From contig JBGPYM010000069.1 in assembly GCA_041493205.1 (NCBI GenBank), positions 1 through 13,074 of the forward strand: a DNA stretch of 13,074 nucleotides, read 5' to 3'. The notes below the pieces were generated by a model, which saw only the letters and a program-made list of their open reading frames with translations, did not search any database and was not told where the DNA came from. This DNA is from JBGPYM01 sp041493205 (GTDB lineage: Bacteria; Bacteroidota; Ignavibacteria; UBA10030; UBA6906). Positions 6,363 through 13,074 of this stretch are shown one piece after another. The position numbers and the translations under genes were made by a program. The first letter of the stretch is position 1, and each line of letters opens with the position of its first letter.

Positions 6363-9005
6363 TTAGAGATGCCAGACACCGCGATAGAAGGCTTCGCCGA
6401 CCTGGTCGAGGAAGATGTGATACCGCTGGGGAAGATTCTTGGCTTTCGGCCTGAGGGAGGACCGGGCGGTATCCCACGGCTGGGAGATGACGACAGCGTC
6501 CCCGATGCTGGAGAGATAGTCGGCAAACTTCTTTCGGACCCGGTCATTAACGCCTTCCTCGGTCGAGAGCGAGATGCGCCGCACCGCTTTCTCGAGATCA
6601 AACGTGCATTCGGCAAACGCCCTGAGACACTCGCCGCGAAGATACTCCGCAACCGTCCCGCGGTTAAGTCCGCCCAGCTCATCCGCAGTCTCTGTCACCG
6701 AACTTCTGCTGAACCCCTTGTCGCGGAGCGATTCGAGGACCTGTTCACCGACGGGGACTGCACCGTGGGCGGCAGCAGCGATTTCCTCGCCCAGGTCCTT
6801 CACGGTAATCATCTGCCGGTGCTCCGCACGTGCGAGCAGCACACCCCGTTTGATCGCACTCTCCAGCTCGCGGATATTTCCGGGCCACGGGAAATTCTGG
6901 AGAGCGTCCATTGCGTTCTTTGACACCCTGATCTCTCCCCCCTCCCGGCGGATGAAGTGGTCGATCAGCAGGGGAATGTCTTCAGACCGTTCCCGGAGCG
7001 GCGGAAGGTCCACGCTGAGAACATTGAGCCGGTAAAAGAGATCTTCGCGGAATTTTTTCTCGCGGACGAGCCCCCTGAGCTCTTTGTTGGTCGCCGCGAT
7101 AACGCGCACATCCGTCCGGAGCGTCTTCGTTCCTCCCACCCGCTCGAATTCCCCTTCCTGCAGGACGCGCAGCAGTTTGAGCTGAAACCCCTCGGAGACT
7201 TCACCTATTTCATCGAGGAAGATCGTCCCCCCGTGCGCCAGCTCGAAGCGTCCGAGGCGCTCTTTCACCGCCCCGGTAAACGCCCCCTTCTCATGGCCGA
7301 ACAGCTCGGACTCCAGCAGCGACTCCGAGAGGGCGCCGCAGTTGACCGCGATGAATTGTCCGCCCGCACGCCGGCTGCGGCGGTGCAGTGCACGGGCGAT
7401 CAATTCCTTGCCGGTTCCGCTTTCACCGAGGACCAGGACGGGGGATTCGCTTTCCGCGATCTTTGACACAAATTCCACAACCCGTTTCAAGGGGCCGTCC
7501 GTATCGTAGACAATCCCTTCGAAGTCACCGGACGCCCGGACAATTTCAGCCCGGTCGGCCACGTACACGTCCATGTCGTCGGCCTGGGACGAGAGGGTGC
7601 GGATTTCCGACTTGTAGCGCCGGATCTCTTCGAGGAGTTCCTCCGTGCGGTTCTGGGATTTCGCGGCTTCCATGTTGACGAGCTCCTGCTCGAGCATCGC
7701 CACCTTCGCTTCGCGGTCCCGAAGCCGTTCGAGGATGGCACTTTTTTCAGACTCAAGAGAGTGTACCCGTTCCCTGGCGCGCCGTTGACGGGCGATCAGC
7801 CCGGCCGCTCCCGGGATGAGCCCGGCAAGAATGGGGGCACCGAGGGGAAAGAGGATTCCGGCGCCGGCAAATAAGAGATACGACAGCACGAGGAGGGCGA
7901 CCGGGAGGGCGGTCAACACGATCCGGTTGAGAGGAGTCCGGAGGAGGAGCACGGCGCACCCGGCACCTCCACCGATGACGAGGCAGAGGACGAGCGTCAG
8001 CCACCAGGGTGTTGTGCGGAGGAACCGGTCCCCAAGCGCGTTGTCAAGAAATGCCGCATGGAGGGCGACGGCAGGGAGGCGGGCGTCCACGGGCGTGCGG
8101 AGGAACTCGCTTCTTCCTTCCGCGACAACGCCCACGAGGACGATCTTCCCCTGGAGCGACGCAACCGGAAATGACTGCGGGAGGTCGGACCGGAGAGCGT
8201 CGTAGGCGCGGAGGACTTCCAGGAACGGCAGTGCGGTAAAGGAGCTGAGTTTTCCGGGAAAGTTGATCCGCACCCGCCCATTGTCCGCACCGCCGAACGC
8301 ACGCGAATCCGATTCCCTGCGGCAGACAAGCCTGCGGCCGTCTGCGACCAGGCCGGCGCGGGGAGCGCGTGATGCCACACGGAGCAATTCGGTGCCGAAT
8401 GACGGGACCCTGGCGGAGCCGCCGGCAAGGAACAGATCGATATCGGCATTCCCCTCGATGTTAACGTGTCCGATGCCTGACGCCGCCTCACGGAGCCGGG
8501 TCATGGGGAGATGAGCGCGGAGTCCTGCGGGGGGGTCATAGAGGACGGCGGGATACTCAAACAGCGTTGCGGGGAGCGAGTCGCCCGGTTCCCGCGAACC
8601 CGCAGAGGCAACAGAGTCGAAATAGGCAGTAAGCACGACATTGCCCGCAGCACCGATCATCCGCGCGAGCAGATCATCGTATTCCGGATATTCGGATCGC
8701 GGATCCTCAAAGACGGCTTCGATCCCGACCGCCTTCACGCGGAGATCGCTCAGCGCCTTGATCATCAGCGCATAGAAGTTGCGCCGGACAGGCCACTGGA
8801 GCGATTTTACCGCTTCCTGGTCGATGTACACGATCACGACGCTGGTGTCGGCGACCCGGTCCCCGCGGATCTGATACAGGAGCGACGCTGCCTGTTCATC
8901 GAGCGCATCGAGCGGACCGCGCAGGACGACGGCACACAGGAGGGCGGCCAGAACCGCTCCGGCGATAAGAATTGCTTCTGCCCTGCTCACTGACGTCCGA
9001 GCCAT
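6363..9005 (-). CDS. Membrane-bound CHASE2 sensor fused to a sigma54-dependent transcription activator
   Basis: This encodes 880 residues. One membrane segment (about 8-28) leads into an extracytoplasmic CHASE2 domain (about 30-328; VVIVYIDQEAV, then WPVRRNFYALMIKAL). Three membrane segments follow (about 331-398), then a coiled coil (about 405-480). The sigma54 AAA+ domain has Walker A GESGTGKE (527-534), the sigma54-contacting loop GAFTGA (574-579), Walker B IFLDE (Asp598, Glu599), REDLFYRLNVL and the sensor-II region WPGNIRELE. The C-terminus has no Fis-type helix-turn-helix; instead a predicted HTH (about 760-795, with NRGTVAEYLRG) and about 85 further residues. All catalytic motifs needed for ATP hydrolysis and sigma54 contact are present. 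CHASE2 is an uncharacterised sensory domain better known from adenylate cyclases and histidine kinases. The start codon overlaps the end of the EnvC-like gene by 19 bases, making it the last gene of the envelope operon. Confidence 0.93.
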   Translation of the reverse strand: MARTSVSRAEAILIAGAVLAALLCAVVLRGPLDALDEQAASLLYQIRGDRVADTSVVIVYIDQEAVKSLQWPVRRNFYALMIKALSDLRVKAVGIEAVFEDPRSEYPEYDDLLARMIGAAGNVVLTAYFDSVASAGSREPGDSLPATLFEYPAVLYDPPAGLRAHLPMTRLREAASGIGHVNIEGNADIDLFLAGGSARVPSFGTELLRVASRAPRAGLVADGRRLVCRRESDSRAFGGADNGRVRINFPGKLSSFTALPFLEVLRAYDALRSDLPQSFPVASLQGKIVLVGVVAEGRSEFLRTPVDARLPAVALHAAFLDNALGDRFLRTTPWWLTLVLCLVIGGGAGCAVLLLRTPLNRIVLTALPVALLVLSYLLFAGAGILFPLGAPILAGLIPGAAGLIARQRRARERVHSLESEKSAILERLRDREAKVAMLEQELVNMEAAKSQNRTEELLEEIRRYKSEIRTLSSQADDMDVYVADRAEIVRASGDFEGIVYDTDGPLKRVVEFVSKIAESESPVLVLGESGTGKELIARALHRRSRRAGGQFIAVNCGALSESLLESELFGHEKGAFTGAVKERLGRFELAHGGTIFLDEIGEVSEGFQLKLLRVLQEGEFERVGGTKTLRTDVRVIAATNKELRGLVREKKFREDLFYRLNVLSVDLPPLRERSEDIPLLIDHFIRREGGEIRVSKNAMDALQNFPWPGNIRELESAIKRGVLLARAEHRQMITVKDLGEEIAAAAHGAVPVGEQVLESLRDKGFSRSSVTETADELGGLNRGTVAEYLRGECLRAFAECTFDLEKAVRRISLSTEEGVNDRVRKKFADYLSSIGDAVVISQPWDTARSSLRPKAKNLPQRYHIFLDQVGEAFYRGVWHL

Positions 9006-10183
9006 TGTTCGGGGTTCTGCTTCTCCTTCCCCTTCCAGACTTCGAAATGGAGCCGCGGCCCGTTGAGCGTCTCGCCTGTATACCCGATGATGTCTCCCTC
9101 CCGCACGCGCGTGCCTTCCGCCGTTTCGATTTCCGCGAGATGGGTATAGACCGTCCGGTACCCCCCGTTATGGTCAATGATGACGAGGTTCCCGTACGAG
9201 GGGAGCCACCAGATTTTCGCGATCTCTCCGTCCGCCACGCTGCTCACGGGCGTTCCGGCTTTGACGGCAATATCGATGCCGGTATTGAGCGTAATCGTCT
9301 TGAGTGTCGGATGTTTCTGATTGCCAAAGCGCGCGACCACGGTTCCTTCATTCACCGGCCACCGCAATTTCCCCTTTTTGGTATCGAACCCGCCGGTCAC
9401 GGGGGGTGGCGGAATCTTCGCCTTCCGCGCAATCTCCGCCTCGTGTTCTTTCCTGATCCGCTCCGCTTCGATCAGCTTTGTGACCATATCTTCGAGATCC
9501 TGCGCCGCGCGCATCTGGCGTTCGATCTCCCGTTGCACGAGCCTTTTGTCCTTGCGTATCTGCGACAGCGCATCGCGCCGGTCCGCCGCCAGCGTCGCCA
9601 GGCGATCCTCCTCGGCCCCCTTCTCTGCGATCAGCCGCTGTTCCTCACTCAACTGGATATGGAGCTGTGCCTGCACATCCTCCACTTCCTTGCGCTTCGC
9701 CGCGATGTGTTCAGCATCGCGCCGCCGCTGGTCGGTAAACCGACGGAGGTATTCATTCCGTACATAGAACTGATTGATGGAGGTGGCGGAGAGGAGGAGC
9801 TCGAAGTCCCGTGTCCGGCCCGCGCGGTAGACCGACGTGACATACCGCGCATACTGGCGCTTCAGGAAATCGAGCTGGGTTTCCAACCGCACCATCCCCT
9901 GCTTGGTCGATTCTATCCGCTTCTGCAGTTCCTGCTCCTCCGCCCGGAGACGGCTGATGAGCGTACGGACGAGGGTGCCTTTCCGGTCGTACGTATCCAG
10001 CAGCTCCAGCGTCGCCCGTTCGGACTTCTGCTGTTCGCGGATTTTCTCTTCGAATTCCTTTATCTGTTCGCGGATGGAGTTGAGTTCGGCCTGACGCCTT
10101 AAGATTTCATCCTGTGCGAGTGCGGAAGGGGCGCAGAGGGCGAGCGCAACGAGGATCGATGCATATCGAAACAGTCGCGCCAC
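8987..10183 (-). CDS. EnvC-like murein hydrolase activator with degenerate LytM (M23) domain
   Basis: This encodes 398 residues from a GTG start; no in-frame ATG is nearby and the GTG gives a good Sec signal peptide ending ALAQ (residue 24). Residues about 25-265 are a long charged coiled coil, and 285-398 are a LytM/M23 beta fold. The active site is incomplete. The usual HxxxD is NTGID, with Asn300 in place of the zinc-ligand His and Asp304 kept. His348 (YTHL) is kept. The usual HLH is RLH, with Arg377 and His379. Loss of a zinc ligand and a catalytic His means it probably does not cut peptidoglycan and instead activates amidases, as EnvC and NlpD do in cell separation. The gene starts 5 bases after the DUF4292 stop. 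TPR, DUF4292 and M23 genes in this order are a recurrent arrangement in Bacteroidota. Confidence 0.9.
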   Translation of the reverse strand: MARLFRYASILVALALCAPSALAQDEILRRQAELNSIREQIKEFEEKIREQQKSERATLELLDTYDRKGTLVRTLISRLRAEEQELQKRIESTKQGMVRLETQLDFLKRQYARYVTSVYRAGRTRDFELLLSATSINQFYVRNEYLRRFTDQRRRDAEHIAAKRKEVEDVQAQLHIQLSEEQRLIAEKGAEEDRLATLAADRRDALSQIRKDKRLVQREIERQMRAAQDLEDMVTKLIEAERIRKEHEAEIARKAKIPPPPVTGGFDTKKGKLRWPVNEGTVVARFGNQKHPTLKTITLNTGIDIAVKAGTPVSSVADGEIAKIWWLPSYGNLVIIDHNGGYRTVYTHLAEIETAEGTRVREGDIIGYTGETLNGPRLHFEVWKGKEKQNPEQWLGRQ

Positions 10184-10188
10184 CGGGG

Positions 10189-10965
10189 CTACCGGATTGT
10201 GATTCGGGCGTTGCGGGGAACCGAGTAGCTGAAGGAGGGGTTCCCCTCGTTGATTTCCAGCGACGTGTAGTGAATGCTCAGCCGCTGACCGCGCGCCGGA
10301 AAACTGACGGTGACGCGTCCGGGCGCGGGAACGCCGTTCCGTTCGGTGATCCGGGAGGAGGAGGTCTCGAGCAACAGATCTCCGCCGGCGTTCCGGACTT
10401 CAGAGCGGACGACCAGACCGATTGCGGGGTCAACCCAGTAGGTGTGACCTTCGCCCTGCACGACATAGTCTGCGCGGATCTGACCGTCGTCAAGTACATA
10501 CCCTGCGGGAGATCCGTCCGGCAGCGGGAAGCCCCCCGTGAACGCATCCATGATCTGGTCAACCGTCAGGTCCACCGGGATCACACCCCGGAGCGTACTC
10601 TGCGCGGGGGCTCCCATCACAGCCCTGTTTTCGATGCTGCTGTACATGACGAACTTCTGCCTGCTCAGGAAGAAAAATCCCGCATTGATACCGAAGGGAC
10701 CTTCCAGACTGACGAGCAGGGAATCGGGTTTCCGGAGCGACATCACGAAGTAGGCCGATCCGGCCGCATCGGGGCCTTCGAAGGCAACGCTCCCCTTCCC
10801 CGTCATGCTGACGATGCGTGCATCACGTGCACGGGTGCGCGCCATGAGTTCCGCCGGCGGCAGTTCGCGGACGTCATGCACGGCCCCCGCTCCGCCGGTA
10901 CCGCAGGAGGAACAGGCACACGCCATGACCGCTGCCGCCGCGAGACCCGGCCACCATCGGGTCAT
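10189..10965 (-). CDS. DUF4292-family outer-membrane lipoprotein (LolB-like)
   Basis: This encodes 258 residues. ATG 10965 overlaps the TGA of the TPR gene in an ATGA junction, indicating coupled translation; the longer frame to 11034 would lie inside the TPR gene. The N-terminus (MTRWWPGLAAAAVMACACSSC) is a type II signal peptide with three close Cys; the lipobox is either VMAC or CSSC. The mature part has the DUF4292/LolB-like pattern: an early SMTGKGSVAFEG strand, then LRKPDSLLVSLEGPFGINAG, a central helix (DQIMDAFTG), and paired strands ending in SLEINEG. LolB-like folds bind lipoproteins or lipids at the outer membrane; the role of DUF4292 itself is not established. Its place between the TPR lipoprotein and the EnvC-like protein suggests envelope assembly. 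Confidence 0.85.
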   Translation of the reverse strand: MTRWWPGLAAAAVMACACSSCGTGGAGAVHDVRELPPAELMARTRARDARIVSMTGKGSVAFEGPDAAGSAYFVMSLRKPDSLLVSLEGPFGINAGFFFLSRQKFVMYSSIENRAVMGAPAQSTLRGVIPVDLTVDQIMDAFTGGFPLPDGSPAGYVLDDGQIRADYVVQGEGHTYWVDPAIGLVVRSEVRNAGGDLLLETSSSRITERNGVPAPGRVTVSFPARGQRLSIHYTSLEINEGNPSFSYSVPRNARITIR

Positions 10966-12701
10966 AGGGATTTGCGTGTGATTTTCTCGCGGAGTCCCGA
11001 ATTTCCTTCGTCGAGCTTCAGCGCCGCGTTCCATTGTTCCAGCGCCTGATCCGGCTGGTTCAGCCGGAAATATATGTCGCCGAGGTGTTCGTGGAGGGTC
11101 GCGTTGGCGTCCCCCTTGTTGATGGCGCGCTTGACGTACGTTTCCGCTTCGTGGTATTTTCCCAGGCGGAAATAGACCCAGCCCATCGTGTCCAGATAGG
11201 ATGCATTCTCCGGCTGCGCCTCGATTGCCCCGGTGGCCATGGTGAGGGCACGCTCGAGCTGAAGGTTCCGCTCTGCGAGGCTGTAACTGTAATTGTTCAG
11301 GATAAGGTGGTTCCGCGGGTCGATGCGGAGCGCTTCTTCGTAGAGGCTGTCGCTCTCGTCCAGCTTCTTCAATGCTTCATAGGTAAGCGCAAGCTGTCCG
11401 ATCGCATCGATATCTTTCGGGTTGATCAGTCGCGCTTTCTCAAGCACCCGCGCCGCGTCCTCGTTCCGGCCGACCCGGCTGTAGGCGACTCCCAGGAAGA
11501 AATTGACGCGGAAGTCCTCGGGCACCGCCCTCACGGCAGACTCCAGGATCGGGAGCGATCGGACGAAGTCGTTCTTGTTGAGAAAGACGGCGCTGAGGAA
11601 CACCCAGCCGTCGGCATTCCAGCTGGCCAGCTCCGTGACCCGGCGGAAATTGTACACTGAGATCGAGTCGTTCTTCTCCATCGAAGCGATCCCGCCGAGG
11701 AACCAGTACGCGCGCCAGTCGGCCGGGTGTGCGTCGCGGATGCGTTGGAAGACAGTCCGGGTGACCGGAATGAGGGTCGAGTCCTTTTCCAGCCGGTTGA
11801 AGTAGAGTTCCCCGATGTGGATTTTCATGTCCACGGAGACGGTATCCATTCTCAGGATCCCGTCGAACTGCTGCGCGGCGCGGGGGTAGTCTTTCTTCAG
11901 GAGCCAGATGCCCGCGATCTCCGCCTGCACCTCGAGGTTGGAGGGTTCGACCGTATGGAGTTCTTCGTACAGGGCGAGGGCATCGTCATAGCGTTCGGCG
12001 CGCACCCAGGTCTGGGCCAGGGTCCGTTTCAGTTCCTTGTTGCCGGGGTCGATTTCCGACATCTGGCGGAGCGCCGCGGCGGCGCGGTCGGACTTCCCCA
12101 GTTTGTTGCAGAGGTCGGCGGTCTGCAGGAGCACGTCCCATTGCGGGCCGAACCGTGCCGTGATATTCTCGTAGACTTCGAGTGCTTTCAGCGGTTTTCG
12201 CGGCTGGTAGACGCGCGCAAGGTTATACCAGGCGTCAAGGCTGGAGGAGTCGCGGGCGATGATTTCTTCATACTGCGCCGCGGCGCCGTCCAGGTCGAAA
12301 GCGGCCGCGGAGACCTCCGCGAGCATCCGCCGTTCGTCGAGGTTGTCGGGGGAGAGCCGGACAGCCTCACGTCCCGCTTCGATAGCCAGTGCGGGCTTGT
12401 TGAGCGCGGCATAGCACCGGGCGAGCGCGAAGTACATTGCGTGATTCTTTTCGTAGCGGAGGGCTTCCTGGTATTCAAGCGCCGCCTGGGCGTATTCTCC
12501 CTTGACTTCGAACACGGAGCCGTCAATAAAATGACGGAGCGCGGTCTGGTGCTGGATTTCCGTCACCGCCGGCGGCATCACGGCCTGTTCTTCGCCCCGG
12601 GGGGTGTGTCCGCCCGCAGCACACCCCGTCATCAACAACCCGGCCGACGCCCAGAACAGCACAGCCGCGGCCCGTACTCTACAGCACACAATTCTCTGCA
12701 C
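10962..12701 (-). CDS. TPR-repeat lipoprotein
   Basis: This encodes 579 residues from GTG 12701, chosen because GCGAGGA (12714-12708) lies 6 bases upstream and the signal peptide then starts properly (MQRIVCCRVRAAAVLFW..., lipobox LMTGC). A GTG 11 codons upstream (12734) would lie upstream of the predicted transcription start. After a short tether the protein is almost entirely tetratricopeptide repeats, about 34 residues each from about residue 50 to the end (for example DAWYNLARVYQ and NASYLDTMGWVYFRLGKYHEAE). TPR lipoproteins serve as scaffolds in the periplasm, often for peptidoglycan or outer-membrane assembly. It is the first gene of the four-gene leftward operon, under the promoter at 12725-12753, and overlaps the next gene by 4 bases. 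Confidence 0.88.
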   Translation of the reverse strand: MQRIVCCRVRAAAVLFWASAGLLMTGCAAGGHTPRGEEQAVMPPAVTEIQHQTALRHFIDGSVFEVKGEYAQAALEYQEALRYEKNHAMYFALARCYAALNKPALAIEAGREAVRLSPDNLDERRMLAEVSAAAFDLDGAAAQYEEIIARDSSSLDAWYNLARVYQPRKPLKALEVYENITARFGPQWDVLLQTADLCNKLGKSDRAAAALRQMSEIDPGNKELKRTLAQTWVRAERYDDALALYEELHTVEPSNLEVQAEIAGIWLLKKDYPRAAQQFDGILRMDTVSVDMKIHIGELYFNRLEKDSTLIPVTRTVFQRIRDAHPADWRAYWFLGGIASMEKNDSISVYNFRRVTELASWNADGWVFLSAVFLNKNDFVRSLPILESAVRAVPEDFRVNFFLGVAYSRVGRNEDAARVLEKARLINPKDIDAIGQLALTYEALKKLDESDSLYEEALRIDPRNHLILNNYSYSLAERNLQLERALTMATGAIEAQPENASYLDTMGWVYFRLGKYHEAETYVKRAINKGDANATLHEHLGDIYFRLNQPDQALEQWNAALKLDEGNSGLREKITRKSL

Positions 12702-12707
12702 GGCAAG

Positions 12708-12714
12708 TCCTCGC
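12708..12714 (-). promoter_or_regulatory. Ribosome binding site fixing the GTG start of the TPR lipoprotein
   Basis: The minus strand has GCGAGGA followed by CTTGCC and then GTG (12701). The 6-base spacing is ideal and decides in favour of this start over the upstream GTG at 12734, which has no such site. Confidence 0.75.
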
Positions 12715-12724
12715 TTGATAAAAA

Positions 12725-12753
12725 AATATACCACTCTGAGCCCTGAATTACAA
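12725..12753 (-). promoter_or_regulatory. Sigma70-type promoter of the envelope operon
   Basis: On the minus strand TTGTAA (12753-12748) and TATATT (12730-12725) are separated by 17 bases. TGG directly before the -10 gives an extended -10 (TGnTATATT). Transcription should start about 12718, leaving a leader of only about 17 bases that still contains the ribosome site at 12714-12708. Confidence 0.65.
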
Positions 12754-12777
12754 GCAACGGCGTTTTCGCCCTTCTGC

Positions 12778-12806
12778 TTGACATTACCCGGACGGTTTGA
12801 TACATT
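12778..12806 (+). promoter_or_regulatory. Sigma70-type promoter of the rightward lipoprotein gene
   Basis: TTGACA (12778-12783), a perfect -35, and TACATT (12801-12806), a four-of-six -10, are separated by 17 bases. The predicted start is about 12813, some 32 bases ahead of the ATG, with a strong ribosome site (AAGGAG, 12832-12837) in between. It is arranged back to back with the operon promoter, the two -35 elements being about 25 bases apart. Confidence 0.8.
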
Positions 12807-12844
12807 AAGCGGACTTGATCACTAAATGCAAAAGGAGAGAACTC

Positions 12845-13074
12845 ATGAGCAACGACCCAAGGAATGCCCGATGTGAGCGTTGGTTTCTGATCCCCGCCTC
12901 CATCGCGTTGGGTCTGGGCCTGGTCGCGGCTGGTTGCGGATCAGCGGAGGAGAGCACTGACCAGTGGGAGACGACCCCAACCGTCACGCCCGCGGCAAGC
13001 ACAGAGTACACCGTTGACAGTCTGAAGAACGAAAACCGGCGGATGAAGGAGCAGCTGGATGCCATGGCGGCCGA
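12845..13074 (+). CDS. Predicted lipoprotein with coiled coil (3' partial)
   Basis: ATG 12845 follows AAGGAG by 7 bases and opens a frame that runs off the window with no stop; 76 residues are visible. The N-terminus has a basic region (PRNARCERW), a hydrophobic core (LIPASIALGLGLV) and the lipobox VAAGC with the lipidated Cys at residue 31. An acidic, Thr/Pro-rich tether follows, and then a heptad-like charged helix from about residue 57 (TVDSLKNENRRMKEQLDAM) that looks like the beginning of a coiled coil. The domain that would identify it lies outside the window. It is divergent from the envelope operon and has its own promoter. Confidence 0.85.
   Translation, partial: MSNDPRNARCERWFLIPASIALGLGLVAAGCGSAEESTDQWETTPTVTPAASTEYTVDSLKNENRRMKEQLDAMAA

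Noticed and set aside
8972..10102. Long plus-strand open frame (376 codons) opposite the EnvC-like gene
   Set aside because: It is a shadow of the GC-rich coiled-coil gene on the other strand; it has no domain, no ribosome site and unlikely composition.
11727..12746. Long plus-strand open frame (339 codons) opposite the TPR gene
   Set aside because: The minus-strand TPR repeats, lipobox and operon overlap clearly identify the coding strand; this frame is an antisense artefact.

Overview
The window is 13 kb of GC-rich, gene-dense bacterial chromosome. The gene set points to a Gram-negative member of the FCB (Fibrobacteres-Chlorobi-Bacteroidetes) group. It has a Bacteroidota-style cyclomaltodextrinase-like GH13 enzyme, a PorV/PorQ-like outer-membrane barrel, a DUF4292 (LolB-like) lipoprotein between a TPR lipoprotein and an EnvC-like LytM protein, and many signal-peptidase-II lipoproteins. 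The promoters seen at the right end are ordinary sigma70 type (TTGACA-N17-TACATT), unlike the TTTG/TAnnTTTG promoters of typical Bacteroides. This suggests a deep or sister lineage, such as the Chlorobi/Ignavibacteria side, but the phylum is only an inference.

Layout from left to right: (1) the 3' two thirds of a GH13 enzyme on the + strand; (2) a convergent gap with three tandem hairpin repeats that, read leftward, look like stacked terminators; (3) a leftward cluster of a small lipoprotein, a barrel-transglutaminase fusion and a FecR-like periplasmic protein; (4) a perfect intrinsic terminator; (5) a second unknown lipoprotein gene on the - strand; (6) a 313-base intergenic region holding a consensus-perfect sigma54 promoter, a homopurine tract and a second copy of the hairpin repeat; (7) a leftward four-gene operon of TPR lipoprotein, DUF4292 lipoprotein, catalytically degenerate EnvC-like LytM protein and a membrane-bound CHASE2-sigma54 activator; (8) a divergent promoter region and the start of another lipoprotein gene running off the right edge.

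The most interesting part is the middle. The 880-residue protein combines a CHASE2 extracytoplasmic sensor, three further membrane segments, a coiled coil, a complete sigma54-activating AAA+ domain (Walker A, GAFTGA, Walker B) and a non-Fis C-terminal helix-turn-helix. About 225 bases beyond its stop codon lies the only consensus sigma54 promoter I found in the window (CTGGCACG-N4-TTGCA). It drives a lipoprotein gene of unknown function. Beyond a terminator follow another lipoprotein, an outer-membrane barrel fused to a transglutaminase-like protease fold, and a FecR-like protein. I read this as a candidate one-component, membrane-tethered cell-envelope sensing system with a dedicated sigma54 output. 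The parts are visible in the sequence; the wiring is inferred.
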